Part shown: in pieces, positions 31,245 through 38,874 of the stretch | Layout: the number at the start of each line of letters is the position of its first letter | Numbering within the stretch: position 1 is the stretch's first letter | Assembly (NCBI RefSeq): GCF_007785815.1 | Contig: NZ_VNIM01000035.1 | Location: forward strand, 1-39,308 | DNA length: 39,308 nt | Source of the DNA: Alterirhizorhabdus solaris | GTDB lineage: Bacteria > Pseudomonadota > Alphaproteobacteria > Sphingomonadales > Sphingomonadaceae | Direction of reading: 5' to 3' | Position numbers and translations under genes: made by a program | Notes under the pieces: model-generated | Database searches by the model: none | What the model was told of the DNA's origin: nothing | What the model saw: only the letters and a program-made list of their open reading frames with translations

Positions 31245-32389
31245 GTCCGAACGCCGACAACAAAGCTGGGTCCGCCAACGCCCTCGCCATCGGCGCGCGC
31301 GAAGCGGGCGCTGTCGCCTAGACGGCGATCGTAGGAGACGCCGATATAGGGCGCGAACTCGCGCTTGATCTCGTAACGAAGGCGAAGCCCCAGCTCGATG
31401 TCGCTCAGGCCCGAACCGATACCGTTCTCCGGCACGTCCTGCGCCGCGAAATTAAGCTCGGCGCGCGGTTGCAGGACAAGTCGCTGGGTGATGCGTTGGT
31501 CATAATAGCCCTCAAGCCGTCCCAGCACGTCGCCCTTGTCGGACAGAAACAGCGCGCCCTCCACGTCGAACCAATAGGGTGCCAGTCCCTCGAATCCGAG
31601 CGTGGCGTAGGTGCGCGAGGGGTTCGGCTTGAAGTCATAGCGAATGCCGGCCTGGAGATTGAAATAGGGGCCGATCGCGCGGCTGTAGAGCGCCTGCACC
31701 TCGGCATCGTCAACGCTGCGCCCGAACTCGCCTTCACCCTCGGTCTTGACGGTCAACCGGTTGATGTCGCCCCCGAACCACGCTTCGCCATCCCAGCGAA
31801 AGCTGTCGCGCCCGTCGCGTATCTGCACCTCGGCCAAGTTGAAATTGACCTGCCAAAAAGTGCTGCCGCCATGCTCGCCGCGAAGAATGGCGCGGGCATC
31901 GGCCATCTCCTGCGGCGAATAAACGCGATCGGCATAATTCGGCTTGGGCGCGGCCGGGGCGGGTGCGTTGCCGGGGGGAAGGGCGGTTCCCCCCGTTCCC
32001 ATATCGTGGCTCATCCCGCCCGCCATGCCGCTCATGTCATGGCCCGCGTGAGGATTGGCCGGCGTCGCTACCGCCGCGCTATCGGGCATGACGTGCCCGG
32101 CATGGGGATCTGCCTGGGTCGGGGCGTCAGGCATCGTCATTCCGGGCATGGTGTGGCCCGCGTGCGGGTCGGCCGCCGCGGCCGGAGCTGGCGACGGCTT
32201 TTTCGGTGCGGGCTTTGCTTTCGTGCGAGCGGGGGGGCGCGGCTTGGCGGTTGGCTTCGCCTGGGGCTTCGCTGCCGGCTTCGCCGGCATGGTCATCCCC
32301 GGCATGTTGTGCATCGAGTGATCCTGCGCGGTGACGGGGGTCGCAAGCGCGATCGGGGCCGCGGCGACGAGTAGGGAAAGCGCCTTCAT
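31235..32389 (-). CDS. copB: Copper resistance outer-membrane protein CopB
   Basis: A 384-residue protein: signal peptide, then a metal-binding region (residues 20-150) with Met/His repeats (SMHNMPGMTMP, then several DPHAGH motifs) and a Lys/Pro/Ala-rich spacer, then the CopB beta-barrel (GEAWFGGDINRLTVKTEGEG, ending RTWF with an aromatic C-terminus). CopB sits in the outer membrane and binds or moves copper. ATG 32389 overlaps the copA stop (ATGA). Somewhat longer than many CopB proteins because of the enlarged metal-binding arm. Confidence 0.93.
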   Translation of the reverse strand: MKALSLLVAAAPIALATPVTAQDHSMHNMPGMTMPAKPAAKPQAKPTAKPRPPARTKAKPAPKKPSPAPAAAADPHAGHTMPGMTMPDAPTQADPHAGHVMPDSAAVATPANPHAGHDMSGMAGGMSHDMGTGGTALPPGNAPAPAAPKPNYADRVYSPQEMADARAILRGEHGGSTFWQVNFNLAEVQIRDGRDSFRWDGEAWFGGDINRLTVKTEGEGEFGRSVDDAEVQALYSRAIGPYFNLQAGIRYDFKPNPSRTYATLGFEGLAPYWFDVEGALFLSDKGDVLGRLEGYYDQRITQRLVLQPRAELNFAAQDVPENGIGSGLSDIELGLRLRYEIKREFAPYIGVSYDRRLGDSARFARADGEGVGGPSFVVGVRTWF

Positions 32390-34335
32390 GCCGCGTCTCC
32401 CCCGCGTGGCCGGACGGTCACGACCTGCATCATGCCGGCGTGCATGTGGTAAAGCATATGGCAGTGGAACGCCCAATCACCGACGGCATCGGCGGTAAGG
32501 TCGAACGTCGCGGTCCCGCCCGGCTGAACCATGACGGTGTGCTTGCGCGGTGCGAACTCGCCGTGGCCCGTCACCAGCTCGAAAAAGTGGCCGTGAAGAT
32601 GGATCGGGTGACCCATCATCGTGTCGTTGACGAGCGTCACCCGCACCCGCTCGCCCTCAAGGAATGGGATCGGGTCTTTGACCTCCGACAGCTTCTCGCC
32701 GTCGAACGCCCACATATAGCGTTCCATGTTGCCGGTGAGGTGGATTTGCATCGCGCGATCAGGCGCGCGCACGTCGGGGTTGCGGTCGACGGCCATCAGG
32801 TCGCGATAGACCAGCACCTTGTGTCCGACATTTTCCAGCCCCTGGCCCGGCTCGCCCATACGATCCATCGGCATCGGGGATATGGTCTGCACGGTCGGAG
32901 TCTTCTTGACCCCCGGCGCATTCGAGAAGTCGCGCATCGAGTGATTCATGCCGCCCGCGCCGTGATCCATACCTGCCATCTGCCCGCCAGCGCCGCCCTG
33001 CATGGCCCCGTGGTCCATTCCGGCCATGCCGCTTGCGGCTGCTCCCTCGGCGGGCATCGTATGCCCCATAGCGGCGTGATCGACGGCCGCACCCGCCTGG
33101 GGAGCGCCACCCTGGTTCATGCCCGCCATCGCGCCAGTCGCCGCACCCGTCGCGGGCATGGCATGGCCCATCGCGGCATGATCCATGCCGGCCATTGAAC
33201 CGCCGCTCATGTCCATGCCGCCCATGCCCATGTCCTTCATGCTGGCGAGCGGGCGCTTGCGAAGCGGCGGGACCGCCGCGGCCATGCCCTCGCGGGGCGC
33301 GAGCGTGGCGCGCGCCATGCCGGAGCGATCTACGCTCTCGCCGACGAGCGTGTAGGCGCGATCGTCGGTCGGGGTGACGATCACGTCGTAGGTCTCGGCG
33401 ACGCCGATCTGGAACTCGTCGAACGTCACTGGCCGGACATTCAGGCCGTCGCACGCCACCACGGTCATTTTCAGGCCGGGGATGCGGACATTGAAGGTGG
33501 TCATGGCGGAAGCATTGATGACGCGAAGCCGCACCCGCTCGCCGGGGCGGAACAGCCCGGTCCAGTTGTCCAAGGGGCCGTGGCCGTTGACGAGATAGGT
33601 ATAGGTCGAGCCGGTCACGTCGGCGACGTCGGTCGGGTCCATCCGCATCTTGCCCCAGTCGGCGCGCTCCTTCGCCGACTGGCCCTCGCCGCGTAGCAGC
33701 CCGGCGAGCGTCTGCTTCTGATAGTTGAAATAGCCGCCCTGCATCTTGAGCTTGCGGAAGATGACGTGCGGGTGAAGCTGGCTGTGGTCGGACAGCATGA
33801 TGACGTGCTCGCGGTCGGACGCGATTGGGGCTTCGCCGGCCGGATCGATGACCAGCGGGCCGTAATGCCCCATCTGCTCCTGCAAGCCGGAATGGCTATG
33901 ATACCAATAGGTGCCGGCCTGCTTGACCGGAAACTCGTAGGTGAAACTCTTGCCCGGCTCGACGCCGGGGAAACTGATGCCGGGCACGCCGTCCATCTGG
34001 AACGGCAGGATCAGCCCATGCCAGTGGATCGAGGTCTGCTCGTCGGGCAGCGCGTTGGTGAGGGTCAGCCGGGCATTCTGCCCTTCGCGCAACCGGATCA
34101 GCGGTGCGGGCGCGGTGCCGTTGATGCCGATCGCGTGACTCTCGCGCCCGTCGATCATCATCATCTGGTGCGCGACGCGAAGGGTGATGTCGTCGCCCGA
34201 GACGGTCGGCATCGGCTTGACGATGCCACCGGAAGTCGTCTGCGCCCATGCCGGCATGTAGGCCGATAAAGCGAGTCCGCCCCCTGCGAGGGTAGCGCCG
34301 CGCAAAAGCTGGCGGCGGTCGATGGTGCGGGTCAT
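32386..34335 (-). CDS. copA: Periplasmic multicopper oxidase CopA
   Basis: A 649-residue multicopper oxidase that oxidises Cu(I) in the periplasm. A Tat signal carries R7-R8 (DRRQLLRGA). The four copper-ligand segments are present: HWHG at 104-107, HSHSG at 146-150, HPIHLHGH and HCHMLYHMHAGMM near the C-terminus. A Met/His-rich insert at about 370-470 contains many MAGMDH and AMGH repeats, typical of CopA/PcoA. First gene of copA-copB-pepSY. Its promoter holds an ECF motif (34379-34405) that overlaps the stop codon of the sigma gene. Confidence 0.96.
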   Translation of the reverse strand: MTRTIDRRQLLRGATLAGGGLALSAYMPAWAQTTSGGIVKPMPTVSGDDITLRVAHQMMMIDGRESHAIGINGTAPAPLIRLREGQNARLTLTNALPDEQTSIHWHGLILPFQMDGVPGISFPGVEPGKSFTYEFPVKQAGTYWYHSHSGLQEQMGHYGPLVIDPAGEAPIASDREHVIMLSDHSQLHPHVIFRKLKMQGGYFNYQKQTLAGLLRGEGQSAKERADWGKMRMDPTDVADVTGSTYTYLVNGHGPLDNWTGLFRPGERVRLRVINASAMTTFNVRIPGLKMTVVACDGLNVRPVTFDEFQIGVAETYDVIVTPTDDRAYTLVGESVDRSGMARATLAPREGMAAAVPPLRKRPLASMKDMGMGGMDMSGGSMAGMDHAAMGHAMPATGAATGAMAGMNQGGAPQAGAAVDHAAMGHTMPAEGAAASGMAGMDHGAMQGGAGGQMAGMDHGAGGMNHSMRDFSNAPGVKKTPTVQTISPMPMDRMGEPGQGLENVGHKVLVYRDLMAVDRNPDVRAPDRAMQIHLTGNMERYMWAFDGEKLSEVKDPIPFLEGERVRVTLVNDTMMGHPIHLHGHFFELVTGHGEFAPRKHTVMVQPGGTATFDLTADAVGDWAFHCHMLYHMHAGMMQVVTVRPRGGDAA

Positions 34336-34378
34336 GGGTGTCCTGGCCGATTGGAGCGCGGTGGTCTGGTCATCAGTG

Positions 34379-34405
34379 ATACGCGGGGCGGGCTGCCACC
34401 CCTTA
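34379..34405 (-). promoter_or_regulatory. ECF-sigma promoter of copA-copB
   Basis: Read on minus: TAAGGGGT, 12 bases, CGCGTAT, differing from the other three copies at two positions. The -35 element includes the stop codon of the sigma gene, so copA can be transcribed both from here and by read-through. Confidence 0.68.
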
Positions 34406-34972
34406 ACCCGCGCTCAGATTTTCGAGCAGCTTGGCGCGAGCGCGATAGAGCCGGGTTTCGACCGCCTTTTCGCTGATCGCGAGCACGGCCGCGGTATCGG
34501 CCTGGCTAAGCCCCTCGATGGTGTGGAGAACCAACGGTTCCTTCAATGAAGTCGGCAGCTCGGCGATGGCACGACGGACCCGGTCCAGTTCCTGCCGGTC
34601 ACTCGCGGCGTCGTCGACCGCCACCTGATCGTCGGCGACGGCCTCCGCGTCCGTGCCGATCGGGGCGGCGAAGGACAGGAATCGCCGGACCTTGCGCTTC
34701 CGGGTCCAGTCGCGGCATTTGTTGAGCGCGATGGCCGATAACCAGGTCCGCATGGGACGCGCGCCGTCATATCGTGCGAGCGCGCGATGCGCCGCGACGA
34801 ACGTCTCCTGCGACAAGTCCAGCGCCTCGTCGGCGTCACCGATGCACCCGCGCGACAGCCGGAAAATGGCCTGCCCGTGGCGACGCATTATCTCGGCGAA
34901 CGCGGCCTGCCGTCCGGCAAGGCTGAGTGTTGCCAGCTCTCCATCAGAAAGCGCCGTCCAATCCAGACTCAC
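34403..34972 (-). CDS. ECF sigma factor (CnrH-like position)
   Basis: A 189-residue ECF sigma factor. Region 2 includes GDADEALDLSQETFVAAHRALARYD and MRTWLSAIALNKCRDWTRKR, a variable acidic linker follows, and region 4 has ELPTSLKEPLVLHTIEGLSQADTAAVLAISEKAVETRLYRARAKL. The start is GTG 34972. It is third in an operon with a small membrane protein and a CnrX-like sensor, the order of cnrYXH. It is proposed to recognise TGAGGGGT-N12-CGCGTAA, found before its own operon and three copper units. Confidence 0.92.
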   Translation of the reverse strand: MSLDWTALSDGELATLSLAGRQAAFAEIMRRHGQAIFRLSRGCIGDADEALDLSQETFVAAHRALARYDGARPMRTWLSAIALNKCRDWTRKRKVRRFLSFAAPIGTDAEAVADDQVAVDDAASDRQELDRVRRAIAELPTSLKEPLVLHTIEGLSQADTAAVLAISEKAVETRLYRARAKLLENLSAG

Positions 34973-34982
34973 CGCCCCACGC

Positions 34983-35423
34983 TCAACGGGCGTCGGTGGT
35001 GAGCGCCTTCACCACCGCCCGGTCGAACTGCGCGGTCTGGTCGGGCCGCAAGAGCTGCCGCATCGCGAAGATGTGCGCGAGCGTCGCCTTTTGCAGCTCG
35101 CCCATCGCGACATGGCTCCGGTCGACCGCTGCGGCGACGCGAGGGCCATTGCCATGCTCGGCCTCGATCGCCTCGGCGAGCCGGGCGTTGTCGGCCCGCA
35201 ATTCCAGCTCAAGCGCGCGGCGCTGCACGGCAAAGCGCTGTTCCAACTCCTTCAGCCGGGCCTCCTGGTTCGCATCGAGCGCGAGCCGGTGATGTAGCAC
35301 GTCGTGCAGCTCCACGCCCGGTTGGGCGGGACCGGGAAAGAGCGCCCGCCCAACGAAGACGCCGCCGATCGCCGCGACGAACGCCGCGATCACGCACAAG
35401 ATTATGCGTGTTCTGGAAGTCAT
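34983..35423 (-). CDS. CnrX-like periplasmic metal sensor
   Basis: A 146-residue protein with one N-terminal TM helix (residues 6-24) and a periplasmic four-helix hooked-hairpin pattern. Residues H40, H44, E61, H117 and M121 fall at exactly the spacing of the CnrX metal ligands H42, H46, E63, H119 and M123 (as I recall them), all shifted by two. CnrX senses Ni/Co and releases its sigma factor through CnrY. The gene overlaps the upstream small membrane gene (ATGA) and precedes the sigma gene by 10 bases. Either it still senses Ni/Co or the site has been put to use for copper. Confidence 0.82.
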   Translation of the reverse strand: MTSRTRIILCVIAAFVAAIGGVFVGRALFPGPAQPGVELHDVLHHRLALDANQEARLKELEQRFAVQRRALELELRADNARLAEAIEAEHGNGPRVAAAVDRSHVAMGELQKATLAHIFAMRQLLRPDQTAQFDRAVVKALTTDAR

Positions 35424-35695
35424 TGCGCCCCGGCAAGCAAGGTTGACGGCGCGAGCGGGGAGTTCGCCCCGAACGGGGACAACGGTGCCGCAGTGCTAGG
35501 CGATGCGGGGAAACCCGCTCCGATCATGCCAATTGCGAGCGCCGCGATGGTGATCGCGCCCACGCCGAAACCAGCCTGCGCCGCACGAGGCATCGCAATC
35601 TGCGCGAGAACCCGCGCCTCAAGCCCGTCCAGTGCGGGCACCGGCGCTCGCGCGAGCCTGGTCAGCGCCTCGTCAATATCGTCCATGCCGTTCAT
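35420..35695 (-). CDS. Small membrane anti-sigma-like protein (CnrY position)
   Basis: A 91-residue protein: an N-terminal cytoplasmic part (MDDIDEALTRLARAPVPALDGLEARVLAQI) that resembles the short sigma-binding segment of CnrY-type anti-sigma factors, one TM helix near residues 37-57, and a periplasmic tail rich in Pro/Ser/Ala. ATG 35695 has GGGGAG 5 bases upstream; a GTG two codons earlier is possible. First gene of the Y-X-H operon, with an ECF promoter 22 bases before the start. The function is deduced from gene order and layout; sequence similarity to CnrY cannot be shown by eye. Confidence 0.72.
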   Translation of the reverse strand: MNGMDDIDEALTRLARAPVPALDGLEARVLAQIAMPRAAQAGFGVGAITIAALAIGMIGAGFPASPSTAAPLSPFGANSPLAPSTLLAGAQ

Positions 35696-35716
35696 CTCCA
35701 CTCCCCTTAGTCTATG

Positions 35717-35743
35717 TTACGCGGGACTGTGCGCCACCCCTCA
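35717..35743 (-). promoter_or_regulatory. ECF-sigma promoter of the sigma operon (autoregulation)
   Basis: Read on minus: TGAGGGGT, 12 bases, CGCGTAA. Its -35 faces the -35 of the copC promoter, and the two form a 9-bp inverted repeat (35736-35744 and 35755-35763). Confidence 0.75.
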
Positions 35744-35755
35744 CGGTCGGGATGG

Positions 35756-35782
35756 TGAGGGGTAGGCGGCAGCGGCGCGTAA
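35756..35782 (+). promoter_or_regulatory. ECF-sigma promoter of copCD
   Basis: TGAGGGGT (35756-35763), 12 bases, CGCGTAA (35776-35782). Same elements and spacing as the sigma operon and DUF305 promoters; copC begins about 30 bases downstream. Confidence 0.75.
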
Positions 35783-35814
35783 GAGGGCGTAGCCCCTCTT
35801 TCGGAGACTGTTCC

Positions 35815-36186
35815 ATGCGTCGTGTATTCGTATCTGCCGCTGCCGCACTGCTCGTCGTCGCGGGTGCTGCGAATGCTCATCCCAAGCTCGTCTCCGCCAC
35901 CCCCGCGACGAACGCGACCGTTGCCAAGCCCGCGCGTGTCACCCTGCGATTCAGTGAGAAGCTGATGCCAAAGTTCTCGGGCGCGGACCTGATGATGACG
36001 GGCATGAACGGCATGAAGCACGCGCCCATGAAGGTCGCGAGCGCCGCCACGGTCGCGCCCGATGGGCGCACGCTGGTCATCACCCCCAAGTCGCCCCTTG
36101 GCGCGGGCACCTACAGCGTTGCCTGGCACGTCGTCTCGGCCGATACGCACCGGATTACGGGGAACCACGCCTTCGCGGTGAAGTAA
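35815..36186 (+). CDS. copC: Periplasmic copper-binding protein CopC
   Basis: A 123-residue protein with a signal peptide ending ANA and a mature N-terminus HPKL, where the first His is a Cu(II) ligand. The beta-sandwich CopC core ends WHVVSADTHRITGNHAFAVK, which supplies the other Cu(II) ligands (D, H). A Met-rich stretch (MMTGMNGMKHAPM) may bind Cu(I). ATG 35815 is the first start after the ECF promoter. It is followed by copD after 1 base. Confidence 0.94.
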   Translation: MRRVFVSAAAALLVVAGAANAHPKLVSATPATNATVAKPARVTLRFSEKLMPKFSGADLMMTGMNGMKHAPMKVASAATVAPDGRTLVITPKSPLGAGTYSVAWHVVSADTHRITGNHAFAVK

Positions 36187-36187
36187 G

Positions 36188-37111
36188 ATGGCCGCCGACT
36201 GGTCGATGATCGGTGTCCGCCTCGCGCTTTACGGCGTGCTGGGCGGCTTGTTCGGCCTGTCGACATTCGGCCTCTACGGCCTGCGCGCTGGCGAGCGCCC
36301 CCATGCGCTCGCGCTTCGGCCCTGGCTGGTTGCGGGCGCGGTGATCGGCCTCCTGCTTTCGGCTGTCGCGCTCGTACTGCTGACCGCCGCGATGATGGGA
36401 ACGCCGCCCTGGCCGATCGACCGGGAAGCTGTTGGAATGCTGCTCGATCAGTCGGGTATCGGGACGGCGTGGAAGCTGCGGGTGGTTGCCCTCGCCGTGG
36501 CGACGCTCCTAGCGCTGTTCGCAGCCCGGCGCGGGCCTTGGCTGGCGGTTGTCATGCTCACCTCGGGGATGGCGCTGGCGACGCTTGCCTGGACCGGGCA
36601 TGGCGCGATGAATGAGGGTGCAACGGGCTGGGCTCATCTTGCCGCCGACATTCTGCACCTGATCGCGGCCGGGGCCTGGACCGGCGCGCTGCTCGGCCTG
36701 ATCCTGCTGGTGGCCCGGCCCGCGACGCGGGTCGATGCCGCCCATCTGACCCTCACGCATCGCGCGCTGCACGGGTTCGGGGCGGTCGGAACGGTCATCG
36801 TTGCGACGCTTGTCTTCACCGGCCTCATCAACGCCTGGCTGCTGGTCGGTCCCGATAATGCCGGAGTGCTCGGGACGACGCTCTACGGTCGGCTGCTACT
36901 CGCCAAGCTGGCGCTGTTCGCCGCAATGCTGGCCTTGGCCGCACTCAACCGCTTCCGGTTGACGCAGCGGTTCGCGGCGTCGATCGCCTCGGGCGATCAT
37001 CGCGCCGCAATCGGCGTGCTGCGCCGAAGTCTCGCGGTCGAAACCGCGTGTATCGTCGTCATCCTTGGGTTGGTGGCATGGCTCGGGACGCTTGAGCCGC
37101 TCGTTCCTTAA
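36188..37111 (+). CDS. copD: Copper homeostasis membrane protein CopD
   Basis: A 307-residue inner-membrane protein with eight predicted TM helices and the CopD family segments (TGHGAMNEGATGWAHLAADILHLIAAGAWTGALLGL and ALHGFGAVGTVIVATLVFTGLINAWLLVG). His residues in TM helices are the likely copper ligands. It works with CopC in moving copper across the inner membrane. Starts 1 base after the copC stop, so the pair is co-transcribed from the ECF promoter at 35756. Confidence 0.93.
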   Translation: MAADWSMIGVRLALYGVLGGLFGLSTFGLYGLRAGERPHALALRPWLVAGAVIGLLLSAVALVLLTAAMMGTPPWPIDREAVGMLLDQSGIGTAWKLRVVALAVATLLALFAARRGPWLAVVMLTSGMALATLAWTGHGAMNEGATGWAHLAADILHLIAAGAWTGALLGLILLVARPATRVDAAHLTLTHRALHGFGAVGTVIVATLVFTGLINAWLLVGPDNAGVLGTTLYGRLLLAKLALFAAMLALAALNRFRLTQRFAASIASGDHRAAIGVLRRSLAVETACIVVILGLVAWLGTLEPLVP

Positions 37112-37182
37112 GTGTTAAAACCAACCGGTCCCGCCCAAAGTTCTCCAATGACACCTCGCCCCTTTTCGGGTAGGCGCACCTC

Positions 37183-37515
37183 ATGCTGCGCAAGCTTTGG
37201 TCTCTGCTGCTGGTAATGATCGCGTCATCGTTGGTGGTGACCGCGACCGTACACGCGCGCGAGATACCTGGGCCGGTTACGATCGAATGCAGCGGCGCCG
37301 TGCATAGCGATGGCGATGCCGATCAGTCGCAGGGCGACGCCGACAAGGCGATGCCGCATCATCATGGCACATGCCACGGCCAGTCGCTGAACGTACCAGC
37401 GACAGATGAAGTGGTATCTATGGCGCGCGCAACCGGCTTGCTTCCGTCGCCGGCCGTAGTCAGTCCTATGGCCTCGCACTTGGTCGACGCGGCACTGAGG
37501 CCCCCAACCGCCTGA
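37183..37515 (+). CDS. Small exported His-containing protein before czcC (CzcI-like position)
   Basis: A 110-residue protein with a signal peptide (LWSLLLVMIASSLVVTATVHA) and a mature part with an acidic stretch (DGDADQSQGDADKAMP) and HHHGTCHG. I do not recognise the family with certainty. Size, signal, His cluster and place before czcCBA recall CzcI-type regulators, but the sequence is not clearly homologous. It lies 57 bases before czcC. It may bind Zn or Cd in the periplasm and tune the efflux operon; this is inference. Confidence 0.62.
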   Translation: MLRKLWSLLLVMIASSLVVTATVHAREIPGPVTIECSGAVHSDGDADQSQGDADKAMPHHHGTCHGQSLNVPATDEVVSMARATGLLPSPAVVSPMASHLVDAALRPPTA

Positions 37516-37572
37516 CGATACTCGCCTGCCGGCATTTGCTGGCCCGACGTATTTTGTCAGGATCATCACTTT

Positions 37573-38874
37573 ATGAAAAAGATGCTCGCGGCCGTATTGG
37601 CCGCGGCGTCCTGCGCCTCGATAGCGCAGGCGCAACAGGTGCAGGCGCCACAATCGCCTGTGCCAGCAGCGGCGCAGCCATCGCCGGCCTTCACCCTTGA
37701 TCAGGCCGTGCTTGCCGCAGGCGGGGCCGCTCCGTCGAGCGCTGCCGCCACGGCGGCGATCGAAGCCGCACAGGCAGGACGCACGGTCGCCGGCCTACGG
37801 CCTAATCCGGTTGCTCAGGGCCAAGTCGAGAACATCGTCGGCTCCGGCCCTTATCGGGGCTTGCGCAGCGCCGAGACGACGTTTGGAGTTGCGATCCCAA
37901 TTGAGCTTGGCGGCAAGCGGAGCGCCCGCGTGGCGGTCGCCAGCGCGCAGATGTCGCGGGCCGAGTTGCAGGCTGCAATCGTCGCGGCGGATATCCGCGT
38001 GCAGGTCACACAGCTCTATGTCGAAGCCGTCGCGTCCGAGCGCCGGCTGATAACAGCACGCGATCAGGCCCGGATTGCAGCCGAGGTGCTGCGCGGAGCA
38101 GGAGTTCGGGTTCAGGCAGGGCGCGCATCGCCGCTTGAAGAACAACGGGCCGACGTCGCGCGCATCAATGCGGATGCCAATGTCGAGCGACTGATACGGC
38201 TCGCCGAAGCGGCACGAACGAACCTTTCACGACGGATCGGGCGGCCAATCGACGGCACGCTGGACGTTGGGCTCCTTGATCGACTTCCCGCATCGACCTT
38301 CGGGCCGATGGCCCCCGCGCAGACGGCGGGCACGCTGGCGCTGGCGGCGGCAGATGCCGATCTCGCCATCGCTGATGCCGGTATTAGGCTTGCTCGCGCG
38401 AATCGGGTGCCGGACATCAACGTCGGGCCCGCGCTGCGCAGATTGGAAGCGACGAACGACACTGCCGCAGTGTTTTCGATTTCCATTCCGATCCCGGTGT
38501 TCAACAATGGCCGCGCTGCCATCGCGCAGGCCACCGCGGAGCGGACACGGGCGGAAGCGGTGCGACGCGTGACCGCCCTCGATGTCGAACAGGCAATTAC
38601 GGACGCACAAGCGGAGGCAGCGAACGCCGCGACCACGGCTCGCGCTGCGGCCGGGCCGGCGCTGGCTGCGGCACAGGAAGCGGCCCGGATCGCACGTATC
38701 GGCTACCGCGAGGGCAAGTTCGGCCAGCTCGACCTGCTCGATGCCGAACGCACGCTTGCTGAGACACGCATCGCCGCGATCGAAGCGCTCGCCAATTATC
38801 AGAATGCCCGTGCGCGGCTGGAGCGACTGACCGCCCCCGCGCCCACTTCCAATTCCGGGGGAACCGATCGATGA
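37573..38874 (+). CDS. czcC: TolC-family outer-membrane factor CzcC
   Basis: A 433-residue outer-membrane channel subunit: a signal peptide (MLAAVLAAASCASIAQAQ) and two repeated TolC-type helical hairpins, with ELGGKRSARVAVASAQMSRAEL in the first and the matching ISIPIPVFNNGRAAIAQATAERTRAEAVRR in the second. The IPxxxGGK...R and PVFNxGR patterns are typical of CzcC/CusC proteins. The stop overlaps the czcB start (ATGA, 38871-38874). It forms the exit duct of the CzcCBA pump. Confidence 0.94.
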   Translation: MKKMLAAVLAAASCASIAQAQQVQAPQSPVPAAAQPSPAFTLDQAVLAAGGAAPSSAAATAAIEAAQAGRTVAGLRPNPVAQGQVENIVGSGPYRGLRSAETTFGVAIPIELGGKRSARVAVASAQMSRAELQAAIVAADIRVQVTQLYVEAVASERRLITARDQARIAAEVLRGAGVRVQAGRASPLEEQRADVARINADANVERLIRLAEAARTNLSRRIGRPIDGTLDVGLLDRLPASTFGPMAPAQTAGTLALAAADADLAIADAGIRLARANRVPDINVGPALRRLEATNDTAAVFSISIPIPVFNNGRAAIAQATAERTRAEAVRRVTALDVEQAITDAQAEAANAATTARAAAGPALAAAQEAARIARIGYREGKFGQLDLLDAERTLAETRIAAIEALANYQNARARLERLTAPAPTSNSGGTDR

